Assembly (NCBI GenBank): GCA_900317885.1
Contig: ONIM01000002.1
Location: 62,001 to 126,000 of the forward strand
Length of the DNA: 64,000 nt
Source: an uncultured Bacteroidales bacterium
Lineage (GTDB): Bacteria; Bacteroidota; Bacteroidia; Bacteroidales; Paludibacteraceae
Reading direction: 5' to 3'
Shown piece by piece: positions 16,463-24,925 of the stretch. Below the pieces are notes generated by a model. The model was given only the letters and a program-made list of their open reading frames with translations, did not search any database and was not told the DNA's origin. Positions within the stretch are counted from its first letter, which is position 1. Each line of letters opens with the position of its first letter. Both the position numbers and the translations under genes were made by a program.

Positions 16463-17865
16463 AGGAGAGGGATGATGTCGGAGTTGTCATGCCAGCCGGA
16501 GAAAAGGTTGGCGTTGGGTCCGATGGCGAAGATAGGCACGGCGTGCGCGGAATGCGCGCGGGTAGTCCAACCGACATGGGCTTTTTTGTTGAGAAGCGCG
16601 ATACCCGCTTCGCCAAGCGAATTGATGGTCTTGTACATGTTCTCGGTATCCTTGCCCTTGCCGGAACAAGCCGCCTTATAGAGGGCTTTGAGTTCTTTCT
16701 CCTCGTCGCAGGATATCTCCACGGAATCCCAGAAGCCGAGGTTCTCGCGGTAGAGACGCTTCACATCCTTCCATTCGGGTTTGGGGTTCTCCTTAAAGAG
16801 CTGCGTGAAGCGGTCAGAGAGGACCCAAGAGGAGCATTTCTGGTTTTGCAGAAGGTCCAGATGGAGAGTGTAATCGCTGTTGCCGAGCGCCATACCACCT
16901 GTCTCATGATCGGCGGTGACGAGGATAAGAGTCTCGTCGGGGTGCTCCAGATAGAAATCATAGGCCACCTGCATCGCGTCATTCATATCCCATGTCTCGC
17001 CGATGGCGGTTGCCGCATCGTCGGCATGGCAGGCATAGTCGATCATGCCGCCCTCGACCATCATGAAGAAGCGCTCGTAACGGGCGTTGAGGAACGGAAT
17101 GGCGGTAGAGACGATCTGCGTGAGCGTCAGGTCGCCCTCCTTGCGGTCGATGGCGTAGGGGAGGTTGGAACCATGGACCATACCGGTATCGCCGGGCTGG
17201 ACGAGGATTAGTTTATTGATGGAATGAGCCGCGGCTTCGCCGCTGAATGATGGAATGATGGATTGTCGGGCCTCTTCGGGGCTGCGGACGATGGTATAAC
17301 CGCTCTGCTCTGCCAGACGGTAGAGGTTGGTGGATTTGTCGTCATGCTTGCCCTGCGGGTGATGGAAACCGGCTCCACCGAAGAAATCGAAATCCGAGGC
17401 ACAGAGCTGTTTGCCGATCTTGTAGTAGTCGTTGCGTTCCTTGACATGGGCGTAGAAAGCCCCCGGGGTAGCATGGTCGATAGCGACGGTAGTCATGATG
17501 CCGATGCCCCATCCTTGGGCTTTGAGTTCCTCGGCGATGGTCGTCAGGCGGTTGCCGTCGGCATCGAGACCGAGGGTGCCGTTGGTGGTCTTGGAGCCTG
17601 TAGCGAGGCATGTACCCGCGGCTGCGGAGTCGGTGATACCGTTGGACTTGGAGTAGGTCGAGGCATGCCCGGAGTAGGGGAAAGTGGTCATCAGAGTCTG
17701 TACGCGGCCGAGTGGTTCGCCCTGGATAGCCGAGCGGTACATCTCCGCCGAGAGGACCTGGTTGGTGCCCATACCGTCACCGATGAAATAGAAGATATAC
17801 TTTATCTCCGCGGAAAGCGACAAAGAGACAAAGTACAAAGTACAAAGGATAAAAAAACGTTTCAT
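16441..17865 (-). CDS. phoA: Alkaline phosphatase, secreted
   Basis: A 474-residue protein with a signal peptide (FFILCTLYFVSLSLSAE, cleavage near residue 19). Metal-site Asp30 lies in FIGDGMG, the nucleophile Ser80 in ITDSAAAGT, and a late metal motif in TADHETGGMALG. The family hydrolyses phosphate monoesters in the periplasm using zinc and magnesium. The gene starts within the last 4 bases of the exonuclease gene (ATGA overlap), so the two are co-transcribed from the promoter near 19185. Tandem CAAAG/TAC microrepeats (17818-17848) code for most of its signal peptide. Confidence 0.92.
   Translation of the reverse strand: MKRFFILCTLYFVSLSLSAEIKYIFYFIGDGMGTNQVLSAEMYRSAIQGEPLGRVQTLMTTFPYSGHASTYSKSNGITDSAAAGTCLATGSKTTNGTLGLDADGNRLTTIAEELKAQGWGIGIMTTVAIDHATPGAFYAHVKERNDYYKIGKQLCASDFDFFGGAGFHHPQGKHDDKSTNLYRLAEQSGYTIVRSPEEARQSIIPSFSGEAAAHSINKLILVQPGDTGMVHGSNLPYAIDRKEGDLTLTQIVSTAIPFLNARYERFFMMVEGGMIDYACHADDAATAIGETWDMNDAMQVAYDFYLEHPDETLILVTADHETGGMALGNSDYTLHLDLLQNQKCSSWVLSDRFTQLFKENPKPEWKDVKRLYRENLGFWDSVEISCDEEKELKALYKAACSGKGKDTENMYKTINSLGEAGIALLNKKAHVGWTTRAHSAHAVPIFAIGPNANLFSGWHDNSDIIPLLKKALGN
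17818..17848 (-). repeat. CAAAGTA-type microrepeat in the phosphatase signal peptide
   Basis: The plus strand reads gacaaagagacaaagtacaa and continues agtacaaagg, a degenerate series of 7-8-mers. On the coding strand it encodes the hydrophobic core LCTLYFVSLSLS. It is related to the strings at 7125-7157 and 54630-54661. Confidence 0.6.
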
Positions 17866-18662
17866 GACTTTTTGGGTTTGTTAGCAGTTTTGCGATGGCG
17901 TTTGCGTTTGCGTGCTTCGCGTCGTTTGGCGGCTTGCCGCTCCTCGCGTTCCTCGAGGGTCAGATGTGGCGGCGGTTCGATCCCCTGCTCTCGGAGGCGC
18001 TGGTCCTGGATCTGCTGCTGATGCTCAATCTGGCGCTCTTTCTCTTCGCGTTTGAGGGCCACCACTTCGTCGGGGTCGAGTGGCTCATGCGCGAGCAGGT
18101 CTTCATAAATAAGGAGCGTCGCCCACGCGTCCGTAGAGGCATAGCGCGCCTGCTCGGGCGTGAGATGGGTGTTTTCCCAGTTGGTCAACTGCTGGCTCTT
18201 GGAGATCTTCTTGCCGAAACAGATGGCGTAGATCTTCTGGAGGCCGAGGTCGAGTATGCCGTATTGGGGCACCATGTGCTGGATGTCCACGCAGTTAGCG
18301 GGCGTGAAGTTCCGCCTGCGGCGTAGTCCGTTGATATCATCCCGGAAGGCGAGTCCGACTTTGCAGACCGCGGGGTTGGCAAAGAAATCCGCGAGCTCCT
18401 GCGGCATGCCGACATGAGTCAGGCGGAAGAGGTAGCACCGCTCGTGAGAGGCTATCTGTACGAGCGCCGTAGGGTAATGAATGCCGCGTGTGAAGGAAGG
18501 CCTGGACTCCGTGTCCACTCCCACTACCGGTTGGGCAGAGAGATAGGCGACCGCAGGCGCAACCTGCTCCGCGCGGTCCACCACAATCACCTCGCCGTCG
18601 AATGCCACCACCGGCATCCATTGCAGCAGGTCGGAGTTAATATGATGTATCTGATATCTCAT
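17862..18662 (-). CDS. 3'-5' exonuclease domain protein (RNase D-like, DEDDy)
   Basis: A 266-residue protein with the DEDD exonuclease motifs: Asp50 and Glu52 in VVGVDTESRP, Asp in LAFRDDINGL, and Y-x3-D in ARYASTDAWA. This is the DnaQ-like RNase D fold, without an obvious HRDC domain. The C-terminal 60 residues are charged and rich in Lys/Arg/Gln, which may help nucleic-acid binding. It overlaps DUF5063 upstream (26 bases) and the phosphatase downstream (4 bases). The substrate, RNA or DNA, is not determined. Confidence 0.85.
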   Translation of the reverse strand: MRYQIHHINSDLLQWMPVVAFDGEVIVVDRAEQVAPAVAYLSAQPVVGVDTESRPSFTRGIHYPTALVQIASHERCYLFRLTHVGMPQELADFFANPAVCKVGLAFRDDINGLRRRRNFTPANCVDIQHMVPQYGILDLGLQKIYAICFGKKISKSQQLTNWENTHLTPEQARYASTDAWATLLIYEDLLAHEPLDPDEVVALKREEKERQIEHQQQIQDQRLREQGIEPPPHLTLEEREERQAAKRREARKRKRHRKTANKPKKS

Positions 18663-19146
18663 GCAAAGCTCTCATCACGGAGAGTAGTTTTCGTCCCCAA
18701 TGTGTATTAAAGGTCTCCCGGCAGAGGACCACTGCGTCGTTCATGACAGGTTCCTCGCCGGTCTGGAACGCTGCCGCCATGTCTTTCAACTCCTGATAGA
18801 TATCCGCGAGTCCCTCGGAGATGTAGGAGGTCTGGATCTCGTCGGTATAGATGCCCTGATCGACAAAGACATCGAGGTAGGCATCATCCGTGCCCAAGAG
18901 ATTGCGGATGCCGACGAGCGCGAAGTTATAATCCTCCTCGGAGACAAACCGCTGCGGCTCGTCCTCCATCACCGTCTGAGCATCTTCCAGAAGTCTTGCG
19001 CGCAGATACAGGACCGGAAGAAGACGTAACATCTGCTCCCTCCACTCCTCGCGATCGTGCTCCGCCGTCTGCTCAATGAGGAGGCAGGTCTGCGCCGCTG
19101 CAGTCACAAAAGCTATCGTAGAATCCGAATAAACGAAACTTTTCAT
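18637..19146 (-). CDS. DUF5063 family protein
   Basis: A helical protein of 169 residues starting MKSFVYSDSTIAFVTAAAQTC. It has conserved-looking YLRARLLE, FVSEEDYNFALVGIRNLLGTDDAYLDVF and HWGRKLLSVMRALHEI. The pattern and its place directly upstream of a 3'-5' exonuclease match DUF5063 proteins of Bacteroidales. No function is established. Transcription starts from the minus promoter at 19170-19201. Confidence 0.75.
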   Translation of the reverse strand: MKSFVYSDSTIAFVTAAAQTCLLIEQTAEHDREEWREQMLRLLPVLYLRARLLEDAQTVMEDEPQRFVSEEDYNFALVGIRNLLGTDDAYLDVFVDQGIYTDEIQTSYISEGLADIYQELKDMAAAFQTGEEPVMNDAVVLCRETFNTHWGRKLLSVMRALHEISDTSY

Positions 19147-19169
19147 ACCTTAATTCATAAAAAAACGTG

Positions 19170-19201
19170 CAAAGATATAGAAAAATTTTGACATTTGCAA
19201 A
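19170..19201 (-). promoter_or_regulatory. Promoter for DUF5063-exonuclease-phosphatase
   Basis: On the minus strand the -7 box TATCTTTG occupies 19177-19170, and TTTG at 19201-19198 lies 20 bp upstream. It overlaps the plus-strand promoter at 19187-19217, so binding at one should exclude the other. Confidence 0.7.
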
Positions 19202-19217
19202 TTTTTTAGTATCTTTG
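19187..19217 (+). promoter_or_regulatory. Promoter for the coiled-coil protein-upp-dprA genes
   Basis: TTTG at 19187-19190 and TATCTTTG at 19210-19217 are 19 bp apart, a consensus match. The start codon at 19242 is 24 bases downstream. It overlaps the divergent promoter at 19170-19201. Confidence 0.75.
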
Positions 19218-19241
19218 CAGCGGAATTCAAAATTTATCGAT

Positions 19242-19883
19242 ATGAAAAAGTTCTTTTTAATGGCTTTAGTGGCAATGAGCGTAAGCGCCATGGCCCAGAA
19301 AGTGACTCCGGTAACGATTACTCTGGCGGAGTTCAAGGTAGATTCTTTGCGTGCCCTGTACATGACGGAGCCCATCATGTATCGCGCATCGTTGGACGCA
19401 GTGGCTCAGGCACTTGCGAAGAACGAGGCAGAGCTGAAAGCAGCCAAAGCGGAGCTCAAGACGGAGCAGCAGCTCATGAAAGAGATGGCTAACTCCCTGA
19501 AGGGCGCCACCAAGATGGCGGCATCGATGAAGAAACTCTATGGCAAAGAAGAAGGCGAGTTGAAATCGATGCAGAAAGTCGTAGCAGGTCAGCAGAAAAT
19601 GCTCACCAAGCAGAAAGAGTTGAACGATGAGACCCGCGAGGGTTACACCGCCTTCCTGGACAAGCAGCAGAAAGAGTTAGGCTATGCCCTGCGTGAGGTA
19701 GCTGATCGCGCGCGCTCCGTATCGGATCTCGAGACCGCTATCCAGAACTACCAGACCAAGCTCCAGACCTACAGCCAGGAGGTAGCGCAGAAAGCCACCA
19801 CTCTTGCCGGTATCGAGGCAGAACTGAAAGCCCGTGTAGCAAGCGTGAAAGCCGAGCAGAAAGCCGCTAAATCCATGCAATAA
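19242..19883 (+). CDS. Secreted coiled-coil protein of unknown function
   Basis: The ATG at 19242 is used because it follows the promoter and opens a clear signal peptide (MKKFFLMALVAMSVSAMAQ); the upstream in-frame start at 19167 lies inside the promoter. The mature part, about 195 residues, is nearly all helix and rich in Ala, Lys, Glu and Gln, with heptad-like runs (KNEAELKAAKAELKTEQQ; LETAIQNYQTKLQTY). It is probably a periplasmic coiled coil. Its stop overlaps the upp start (TAATG), so the two are translationally coupled, though no functional link is evident. Confidence 0.75.
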   Translation: MKKFFLMALVAMSVSAMAQKVTPVTITLAEFKVDSLRALYMTEPIMYRASLDAVAQALAKNEAELKAAKAELKTEQQLMKEMANSLKGATKMAASMKKLYGKEEGELKSMQKVVAGQQKMLTKQKELNDETREGYTAFLDKQQKELGYALREVADRARSVSDLETAIQNYQTKLQTYSQEVAQKATTLAGIEAELKARVASVKAEQKAAKSMQ

Positions 19884-20554
19884 TGAAAGTTATCAACCTC
19901 TCGGAGCACCATAGCGTGCTCAATAATTTCCTTCGCGAGATTCGCGACGTGGACATCCAGAAGGACCGTCTGCGTTTCCGTAGGAATATCGAGCGGATAG
20001 GCGAGGTGATGGCGATTGAGCTGAGCAAGGAGCTGGACTATATCTCTACCGACATCCAGACTCCTCTGGCGAAAACGACCGTGGATACGATTCACGATCC
20101 GCTGGTGCTGGCAACCATCCTGCGTGCGGGTCTGCCTCTCCATCAGGGGTTCCTGAATATCTTCGATCATGCGGAGAACGCCTTTCTGAGCGCTTATCGG
20201 CGTGAGGGTAAGGACGGCGAGCTGGAGATCGTAGCCGAGTACATGGCTGCGCCTTCTATCGAGGGGAAGACCCTGATTGTGGTGGATCCGATGTTAGCTA
20301 CCGGAATGTCGATGGAGGTAGGTTATCTGGCGCTTCTGAAGCACGGAACGCCGCGGCATACGCATCTATGCTGCACTATCGCTACGCCTCAAGCCATCGA
20401 GTACATGCGCAAGGCTCTGAATGACCGCGACGATGTCACCCTCTGGTGTGCAGCGATCGATCCGGTGCTGAACGAGAAGAAGTATATCGTACCGGGCCTG
20501 GGCGATGCCGGCGACCTCTGTTACGGAATCAAGATCCACCTCTCAGACCGATAA
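19883..20554 (+). CDS. upp: Uracil phosphoribosyltransferase
   Basis: A 223-residue type I phosphoribosyltransferase. The PRPP-binding loop is LIVVDPMLATGMSM, and the C-terminal uracil-site pattern is GDAGDLCYG. An ILRAGLPLHQGF segment lies near residue 75. It makes UMP from uracil and PRPP (pyrimidine salvage). The length fits the family. It overlaps the previous gene by one base and lies 6 bases before dprA. Confidence 0.92.
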   Translation: MKVINLSEHHSVLNNFLREIRDVDIQKDRLRFRRNIERIGEVMAIELSKELDYISTDIQTPLAKTTVDTIHDPLVLATILRAGLPLHQGFLNIFDHAENAFLSAYRREGKDGELEIVAEYMAAPSIEGKTLIVVDPMLATGMSMEVGYLALLKHGTPRHTHLCCTIATPQAIEYMRKALNDRDDVTLWCAAIDPVLNEKKYIVPGLGDAGDLCYGIKIHLSDR

Positions 20555-20560
20555 GCAATC

Positions 20561-21463
20561 ATGCGATATCCCCTCCGTGTTTGGACGCCCGATGATGCGG
20601 ACTATCCGTATCGCCTGCAGTCCTGCCATGACAAGCCGAATCCTCTGTACGTAAGGGGTAATATCCCTACGGAGAGCCGGCATGTGGTGGCAATCGTAGG
20701 AACGAGGCGTCCGACCGAACGGGGCAAGGAACTAACCGAGACGCTTGTGCGCGAGTTGCACGAGCGTCTCGATGATCTTGTCATCGTCTCCGGCGGGGCG
20801 TACGGGATCGATATCGCGGCGCACCGTGCGGCCATCCGGTACGGGATCCCGACAATCATGGTGCTGGCGCACGGTCTGGACCGGATCTATCCGTCCCAAC
20901 ACCGGCCGGAAGCGGAAGCAGCGATGGAGAACGGCGGAGTAGTGTCTGAATACGAATTAGGCGTTGAACCCTATGCCCCGTATTTTATCCAACGCAACCG
21001 GATTATCGCGGGAATGGCGGATGCGGTAGTCGTAGTGGAGAGTCATGCTCACGGCGGCAGTCTGACTACCGCCCTGAAGGCGAAAGCCTACGACCGTGCT
21101 TTGTTTGCTTTTCCGGGCCGGCCGAATGACCCTGCCTCCGAGGGATGCAACGGCCTTATCCGTGACGGCAGAGCCCGCCTGATCACTTCGGCGGAGGATC
21201 TCATTAAGGCGATGGAATGGAAGACCAAACAGACCGCTTCCGGAGGCGTCCAGACCAGCCTGATCGGACTGATGGACGAGCTGACGAAAGAGCAGCAGTT
21301 GATCCTTACCAAACTGCAAGAAGCGGAAGACGGGATGCATATCAATCTGCTGGTCAAGGAGACCGGAATGGCCTACGAAGAAGTGGCGTCCGAGTTAACG
21401 ATGTTAGAGATAGAGGGGTACGTCCGCGCCCTCCCCGGAGGAATATATTTTAAAAATTTGTAG
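20561..21463 (+). CDS. dprA: DNA-processing protein DprA, lacking the N-terminal HhH part
   Basis: A 300-residue protein with the DprA Rossmann core: VAIVGTRRPTERG, VSGGAYGIDIAAHRAA, QRNRIIAGMADAVVVVE and AFPGRPNDP. A winged-helix-like C-terminus (INLLVKETGMAYEEVASEL) follows. DprA loads RecA on incoming single-stranded DNA during transformation. Bacteroidota homologues usually carry about 70 more N-terminal residues with a helix-hairpin-helix domain; here the protein begins just before the core. The last codons (Lys-Asn-Leu) and the stop come from dispersed element copy C, which starts at 21452. The natural end has therefore been replaced by at least a few residues. Confidence 0.9.
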   Translation: MRYPLRVWTPDDADYPYRLQSCHDKPNPLYVRGNIPTESRHVVAIVGTRRPTERGKELTETLVRELHERLDDLVIVSGGAYGIDIAAHRAAIRYGIPTIMVLAHGLDRIYPSQHRPEAEAAMENGGVVSEYELGVEPYAPYFIQRNRIIAGMADAVVVVESHAHGGSLTTALKAKAYDRALFAFPGRPNDPASEGCNGLIRDGRARLITSAEDLIKAMEWKTKQTASGGVQTSLIGLMDELTKEQQLILTKLQEAEDGMHINLLVKETGMAYEEVASELTMLEIEGYVRALPGGIYFKNL

Positions 21464-21605
21464 TAACTTCGGACGCCGCCTTGCCTACGGCAATTCCCCC
21501 GAAATTACGTTCGCACTAATGTGCAAACACCAACTTTTCGCCGCTAAAAATCTATTTATGCGAGCATAATAAATTTTTCTCGTCAAAAATTTGGATATTT
21601 AATTT
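21452..21605 (+). repeat. 154-bp dispersed element, copy C
   Basis: It is 153/154 identical to copy A. The left end supplies AAAAATTTGTAG, the last codons and stop of dprA. The right end (GGATATTTAATTT) abuts the inside of a membrane-protein reading frame at 21607. There are no extra tandem 30-mers here. The junctions show that the element replaced or interrupted former sequence between dprA and parC. Confidence 0.88.
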
Positions 21606-21606
21606 C

Positions 21607-21714
21607 CTGGTGGTGTACAAATATGCTATGCCGGAGAATAGTTTGCTGATCGCCGGTATGGTATGTGAGGTAGCCGGTATCTTAGCCTATATTTTCATTA
21701 ACAAGAAGGGATAA
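21607..21714 (+). pseudogene. C-terminal remnant of a small membrane protein
   Basis: Directly after the element an open frame without a start reads LVVYKYAMPENSLLIAG, then a hydrophobic stretch (AGILAYIFI) ending in INKKG-stop, 35 residues. It looks like the end of a two-helix membrane protein whose 5' part is missing. An internal ATG (at MPENS) could in principle allow a 28-residue peptide. It ends 6 bases before parC, so the original was probably the gene next to parC in an operon. Confidence 0.6.
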
Positions 21715-21720
21715 CCGCTG

Positions 21721-24345
21721 ATGGCAAGTCAGGGTGGATTCAATGATGCTGTGAAGTATCACTTGACGGGAATGTACCAGGATTGGTTCCTGGACTATGC
21801 GTCGTATGTGATACTGGAACGTGCTGTACCTGCGATAGAGGATGGCCTGAAACCCGTTCAGCGCCGTATTCTTCATGCGATGAAGACGGTGGATGACGGG
21901 AAATACAACAAGGTAGCCAATATCGTAGGTCAGACGATGCAGTACCACCCTCATGGCGATGCGTCCATCGGCGATGCGCTGGTACAGTTAGGTCAGAAGG
22001 ACCTGCTAATCGATTGCCAGGGAAACTGGGGAAACATCCTGACGGGAGACGGCGCTGCGGCGCCCCGTTATATCGAGGCAAGGCTGAGTAAATTTGCGTT
22101 AGAGGCGGTGTTCAACGCCAAGACGACGGAGTGGATGAAGAGTTACGACGGCCGAAAGAACGAGCCGATCCACCTGCCGGTGAAGTTCCCGTTGCTGCTG
22201 GCGCAAGGCGTAGAGGGTATCGCCGTAGGTCTGAACTCCAAGATTCTGCCGCATAACTTCAACGAACTATGCGACGCTTCGTTGGCATACCTGCGGGGTC
22301 AGGAGTTTCAGCTTTATCCGGATTTTCCGACCGGCGGCGTGATCGACGTGACCAAGTACAATGACGGCGAACGCGGCGGACAGGTGAAGATCCGCGCAAG
22401 GATCCAGAAGGCGGACGACAACAAGACCCTGATCATCACGGAGATTCCTTACGGAACCACCACCTCGAAGATCATCGAGACTATCCTCAAGGCCAACCAG
22501 AAGGGCAAGATCAAGATTAAGAAGATCGACGATTTTACCGCTGATCAGGCGCGCATCGTTGTGCAGCTGGCACCGGGTTCGTCGTCGGACAAAGCGATTG
22601 ACGCACTCTATGCCTTCACGGATTGCGAGGTGAATATCAGCCCGAACTGCTGCGTGGTAGAGAACCGCAAGCCGGTCTTCACCAACGTGAGCAACCTGCT
22701 CAAGCTCTCCACGGAGAACACAAAAGCGTTGCTGAAATGGGAGCTGGAGATAGAGAAAGGCGAGCTGGAGGAGAAATATTTCTATACCTCGTTAGAGAAG
22801 ATCTTCATCGAGAACCGCATCTATAAAGAGGAGGGCTACGAGAATGCGCCCAATAAAGAGAAGCTGATTGCGTTTGTAGATGAAGCGTTGACACCGTTCA
22901 AGGCCCAGCTGATCCGCGAGGTGAGGAGCGAAGATATCGAGAAACTCTTCGAGATCCGGATGCTGCGTATCACGAAGTTCGACTCCAAGAAGGCGGACGA
23001 GTTGATGAAGGATCTGGAGAAGAAGATCAAGGCGTGCGTCAAGAACCTCAACCATCTGACGGACTACACGATAGCCTGGTTTGAGATGCTGAAAGCGAAA
23101 TACGGCGAGGCTTATCCGCGCAAGACCGAGGTGCGCAATTTCGGCGCAATCAACGTACAGGCGGTAGTGGAGAATAACGTCAAGCTCTATATCAACAGCG
23201 AAGAGGGATTCGTAGGAACGGGCTTGAAGAAAGACAACTACCTATTCGATTGCTCGGACATCGACGACCTGATCGTCTTCCACAAAGATGGTCGATACAA
23301 GGTGATGAAGGTAGCCGAGAAACTCTTCGTCGGGACGGATATATTACATATCGCTGTGTTCCAACGCGGCGACGACCGTACGGTATATAACGTCGTTTAC
23401 CGCGACGGCAAGAAAGGTCCGTACTACATGAAGCGGTTCTCTGTAACGGGCGTAGCGCGAGATAAGGAATACGACTTGACGCAAGGTAAGCCGGGGTCGA
23501 AAGTGATGTATTTCACCGTCAACCCGAACGGCGAGGCGGAGGTGATCCGCGTGGCGTTGAAGCCGGCGCTGCACCTCAAGAAATTAGAGGTATGCAAGGA
23601 CCTGAGCGAGTTAGCGGTCAAATCCCGCACGGCGCGTGGCAACCTGCTGACCAAATACGAAGTCAAGTCCATCACGTTGAAACAGAAAGGTCACTCGACG
23701 CTTGGCGGACGCAAAGTGTGGTTCGACCCGGATGTGTTGCGCGTCAATTATGACGAACACGGAATCTATCTGGGCGAGTTCTGGGACGACGACCGCATTC
23801 TGGTCATCAATAATGACGGTACATACTATACTACCGGCTATGACCTCACCGCCCATTTCGAGGATAATATCCTGCGGATCGAGAAGCTGGATGGAGACAA
23901 AGTATGGTCTCTGATCCTATGGAACGGCGAGCTGAAATACTACTACGGGAAGCGGTTCAAGTTAGACGACGCGCAGGCGAAGGTTCAATCGTTCTTAGGC
24001 GAAGACAAAGACTCCCGGATCGCCGTGTTATCCGATCGCGAGGAGGCGGTGTTCCGCGTGCTATTCAGCGACGAGAAGCACGAACCGATGGAGATCACGA
24101 TGGCGGAGTTTATCGACGAGAAGTCCGCCAGAGCGAAGGGCAAACGCGTGACGACGTTAGAGGTAGCGGGCATCGAAGACATCACGCCGGAGCCGGAGCC
24201 AGCCCCGGAACCCGAAGAGGAGAGTTTAGAGGACGCGGCTGAGGAGCCGCTACAGGAGGAAGAGAAGATTCCCGAGGAGATAGAGGTAGAAGGCGTGAAG
24301 ATGACCTTCGAGAAACCGCAAGACACACAATTGGATCTATTTTAG
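21721..24345 (+). CDS. parC: DNA topoisomerase IV subunit A, Bacteroidota type
   Basis: An 874-residue protein. The breakage-reunion domain includes YVILERAVPAIEDGLKPVQRR near residue 30 and the catalytic Tyr117 in GAAAPRYIEARL. It is followed by the tower and coiled-coil region and a C-terminal beta-propeller-like part lacking a perfect GyrA box, then a Pro/Glu-rich acidic tail (about 820-860). The lack of a GyrA box and the Bacteroidota-style N-terminus favour ParC over GyrA. It acts with ParE (not in this window) to decatenate DNA. maf follows after 4 bases. The promoter is unclear, because the upstream region is occupied by the element and gene remnant. Confidence 0.88.
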   Translation: MASQGGFNDAVKYHLTGMYQDWFLDYASYVILERAVPAIEDGLKPVQRRILHAMKTVDDGKYNKVANIVGQTMQYHPHGDASIGDALVQLGQKDLLIDCQGNWGNILTGDGAAAPRYIEARLSKFALEAVFNAKTTEWMKSYDGRKNEPIHLPVKFPLLLAQGVEGIAVGLNSKILPHNFNELCDASLAYLRGQEFQLYPDFPTGGVIDVTKYNDGERGGQVKIRARIQKADDNKTLIITEIPYGTTTSKIIETILKANQKGKIKIKKIDDFTADQARIVVQLAPGSSSDKAIDALYAFTDCEVNISPNCCVVENRKPVFTNVSNLLKLSTENTKALLKWELEIEKGELEEKYFYTSLEKIFIENRIYKEEGYENAPNKEKLIAFVDEALTPFKAQLIREVRSEDIEKLFEIRMLRITKFDSKKADELMKDLEKKIKACVKNLNHLTDYTIAWFEMLKAKYGEAYPRKTEVRNFGAINVQAVVENNVKLYINSEEGFVGTGLKKDNYLFDCSDIDDLIVFHKDGRYKVMKVAEKLFVGTDILHIAVFQRGDDRTVYNVVYRDGKKGPYYMKRFSVTGVARDKEYDLTQGKPGSKVMYFTVNPNGEAEVIRVALKPALHLKKLEVCKDLSELAVKSRTARGNLLTKYEVKSITLKQKGHSTLGGRKVWFDPDVLRVNYDEHGIYLGEFWDDDRILVINNDGTYYTTGYDLTAHFEDNILRIEKLDGDKVWSLILWNGELKYYYGKRFKLDDAQAKVQSFLGEDKDSRIAVLSDREEAVFRVLFSDEKHEPMEITMAEFIDEKSARAKGKRVTTLEVAGIEDITPEPEPAPEPEEESLEDAAEEPLQEEEKIPEEIEVEGVKMTFEKPQDTQLDLF

Positions 24346-24349
24346 ATTT

Positions 24350-24925
24350 ATGATTTCAAATTTAGAGATCATTTTAGGAAGTCAGAGCCCAAGAAGGCGC
24401 GAGTTGATGGCAGGTTTAGACCTGCCATTTACGGCTATTACGATCGATGCCGACGAGCATTATCCGGCAGAGTTACAAGGCGGCGATATACCTTATTATA
24501 TATCGCGCGCGAAGGCGCACGCGTACGCGAGCCGGCTCAAGGAGAATCAGATTCTGATCACGGCAGATACCATCGTATGGCTGGACGGGCAGATGTTAGG
24601 CAAGCCCCACGACGAGGCGGAGGCATACTCGATGCTGCGCGCCCTCTCCGGCAAGACTCATCAGGTGTTCACCGCCGTCACTTTTGTCCAAAAAGGGAAA
24701 GCGATGGAGACGGTGGTGGATAAGACGGATGTCACATTCGCCGAGTTGACGGACGAAGAGATCCGGCACTATATACAAAAATACCGGCCCTTTGACAAGG
24801 CCGGTGCGTATGGTGTGCAGGAGTGGATAGGGTATATCGCCTGCACGGAGATGAAGGGTTCGTATTTCAACGTCATGGGTTTTCCTGTACACCTCGTTTA
24901 TAAGGCTCTCAAGCAAATGCTATAA
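24350..24925 (+). CDS. maf: Maf-like nucleoside triphosphate pyrophosphatase
   Basis: A 191-residue protein beginning ISNLEIILGSQSPRRREL, the Maf nucleotide-binding start, followed by ITADTIVWLDGQMLGKP, KTHQVFTAV and FDKAGAYGVQEW. Maf proteins hydrolyse dTTP/UTP or modified nucleotides to monophosphates, sanitising the pool. Its 3' end overlaps the convergent prenyltransferase gene by 28 bases, with no terminator visible between them. Confidence 0.9.
   Translation: MISNLEIILGSQSPRRRELMAGLDLPFTAITIDADEHYPAELQGGDIPYYISRAKAHAYASRLKENQILITADTIVWLDGQMLGKPHDEAEAYSMLRALSGKTHQVFTAVTFVQKGKAMETVVDKTDVTFAELTDEEIRHYIQKYRPFDKAGAYGVQEWIGYIACTEMKGSYFNVMGFPVHLVYKALKQML

Noticed and set aside
16489..17211. 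240-residue frame opposite alkaline phosphatase
   Set aside because: Antisense of a gene with intact catalytic motifs; no signal or domain.
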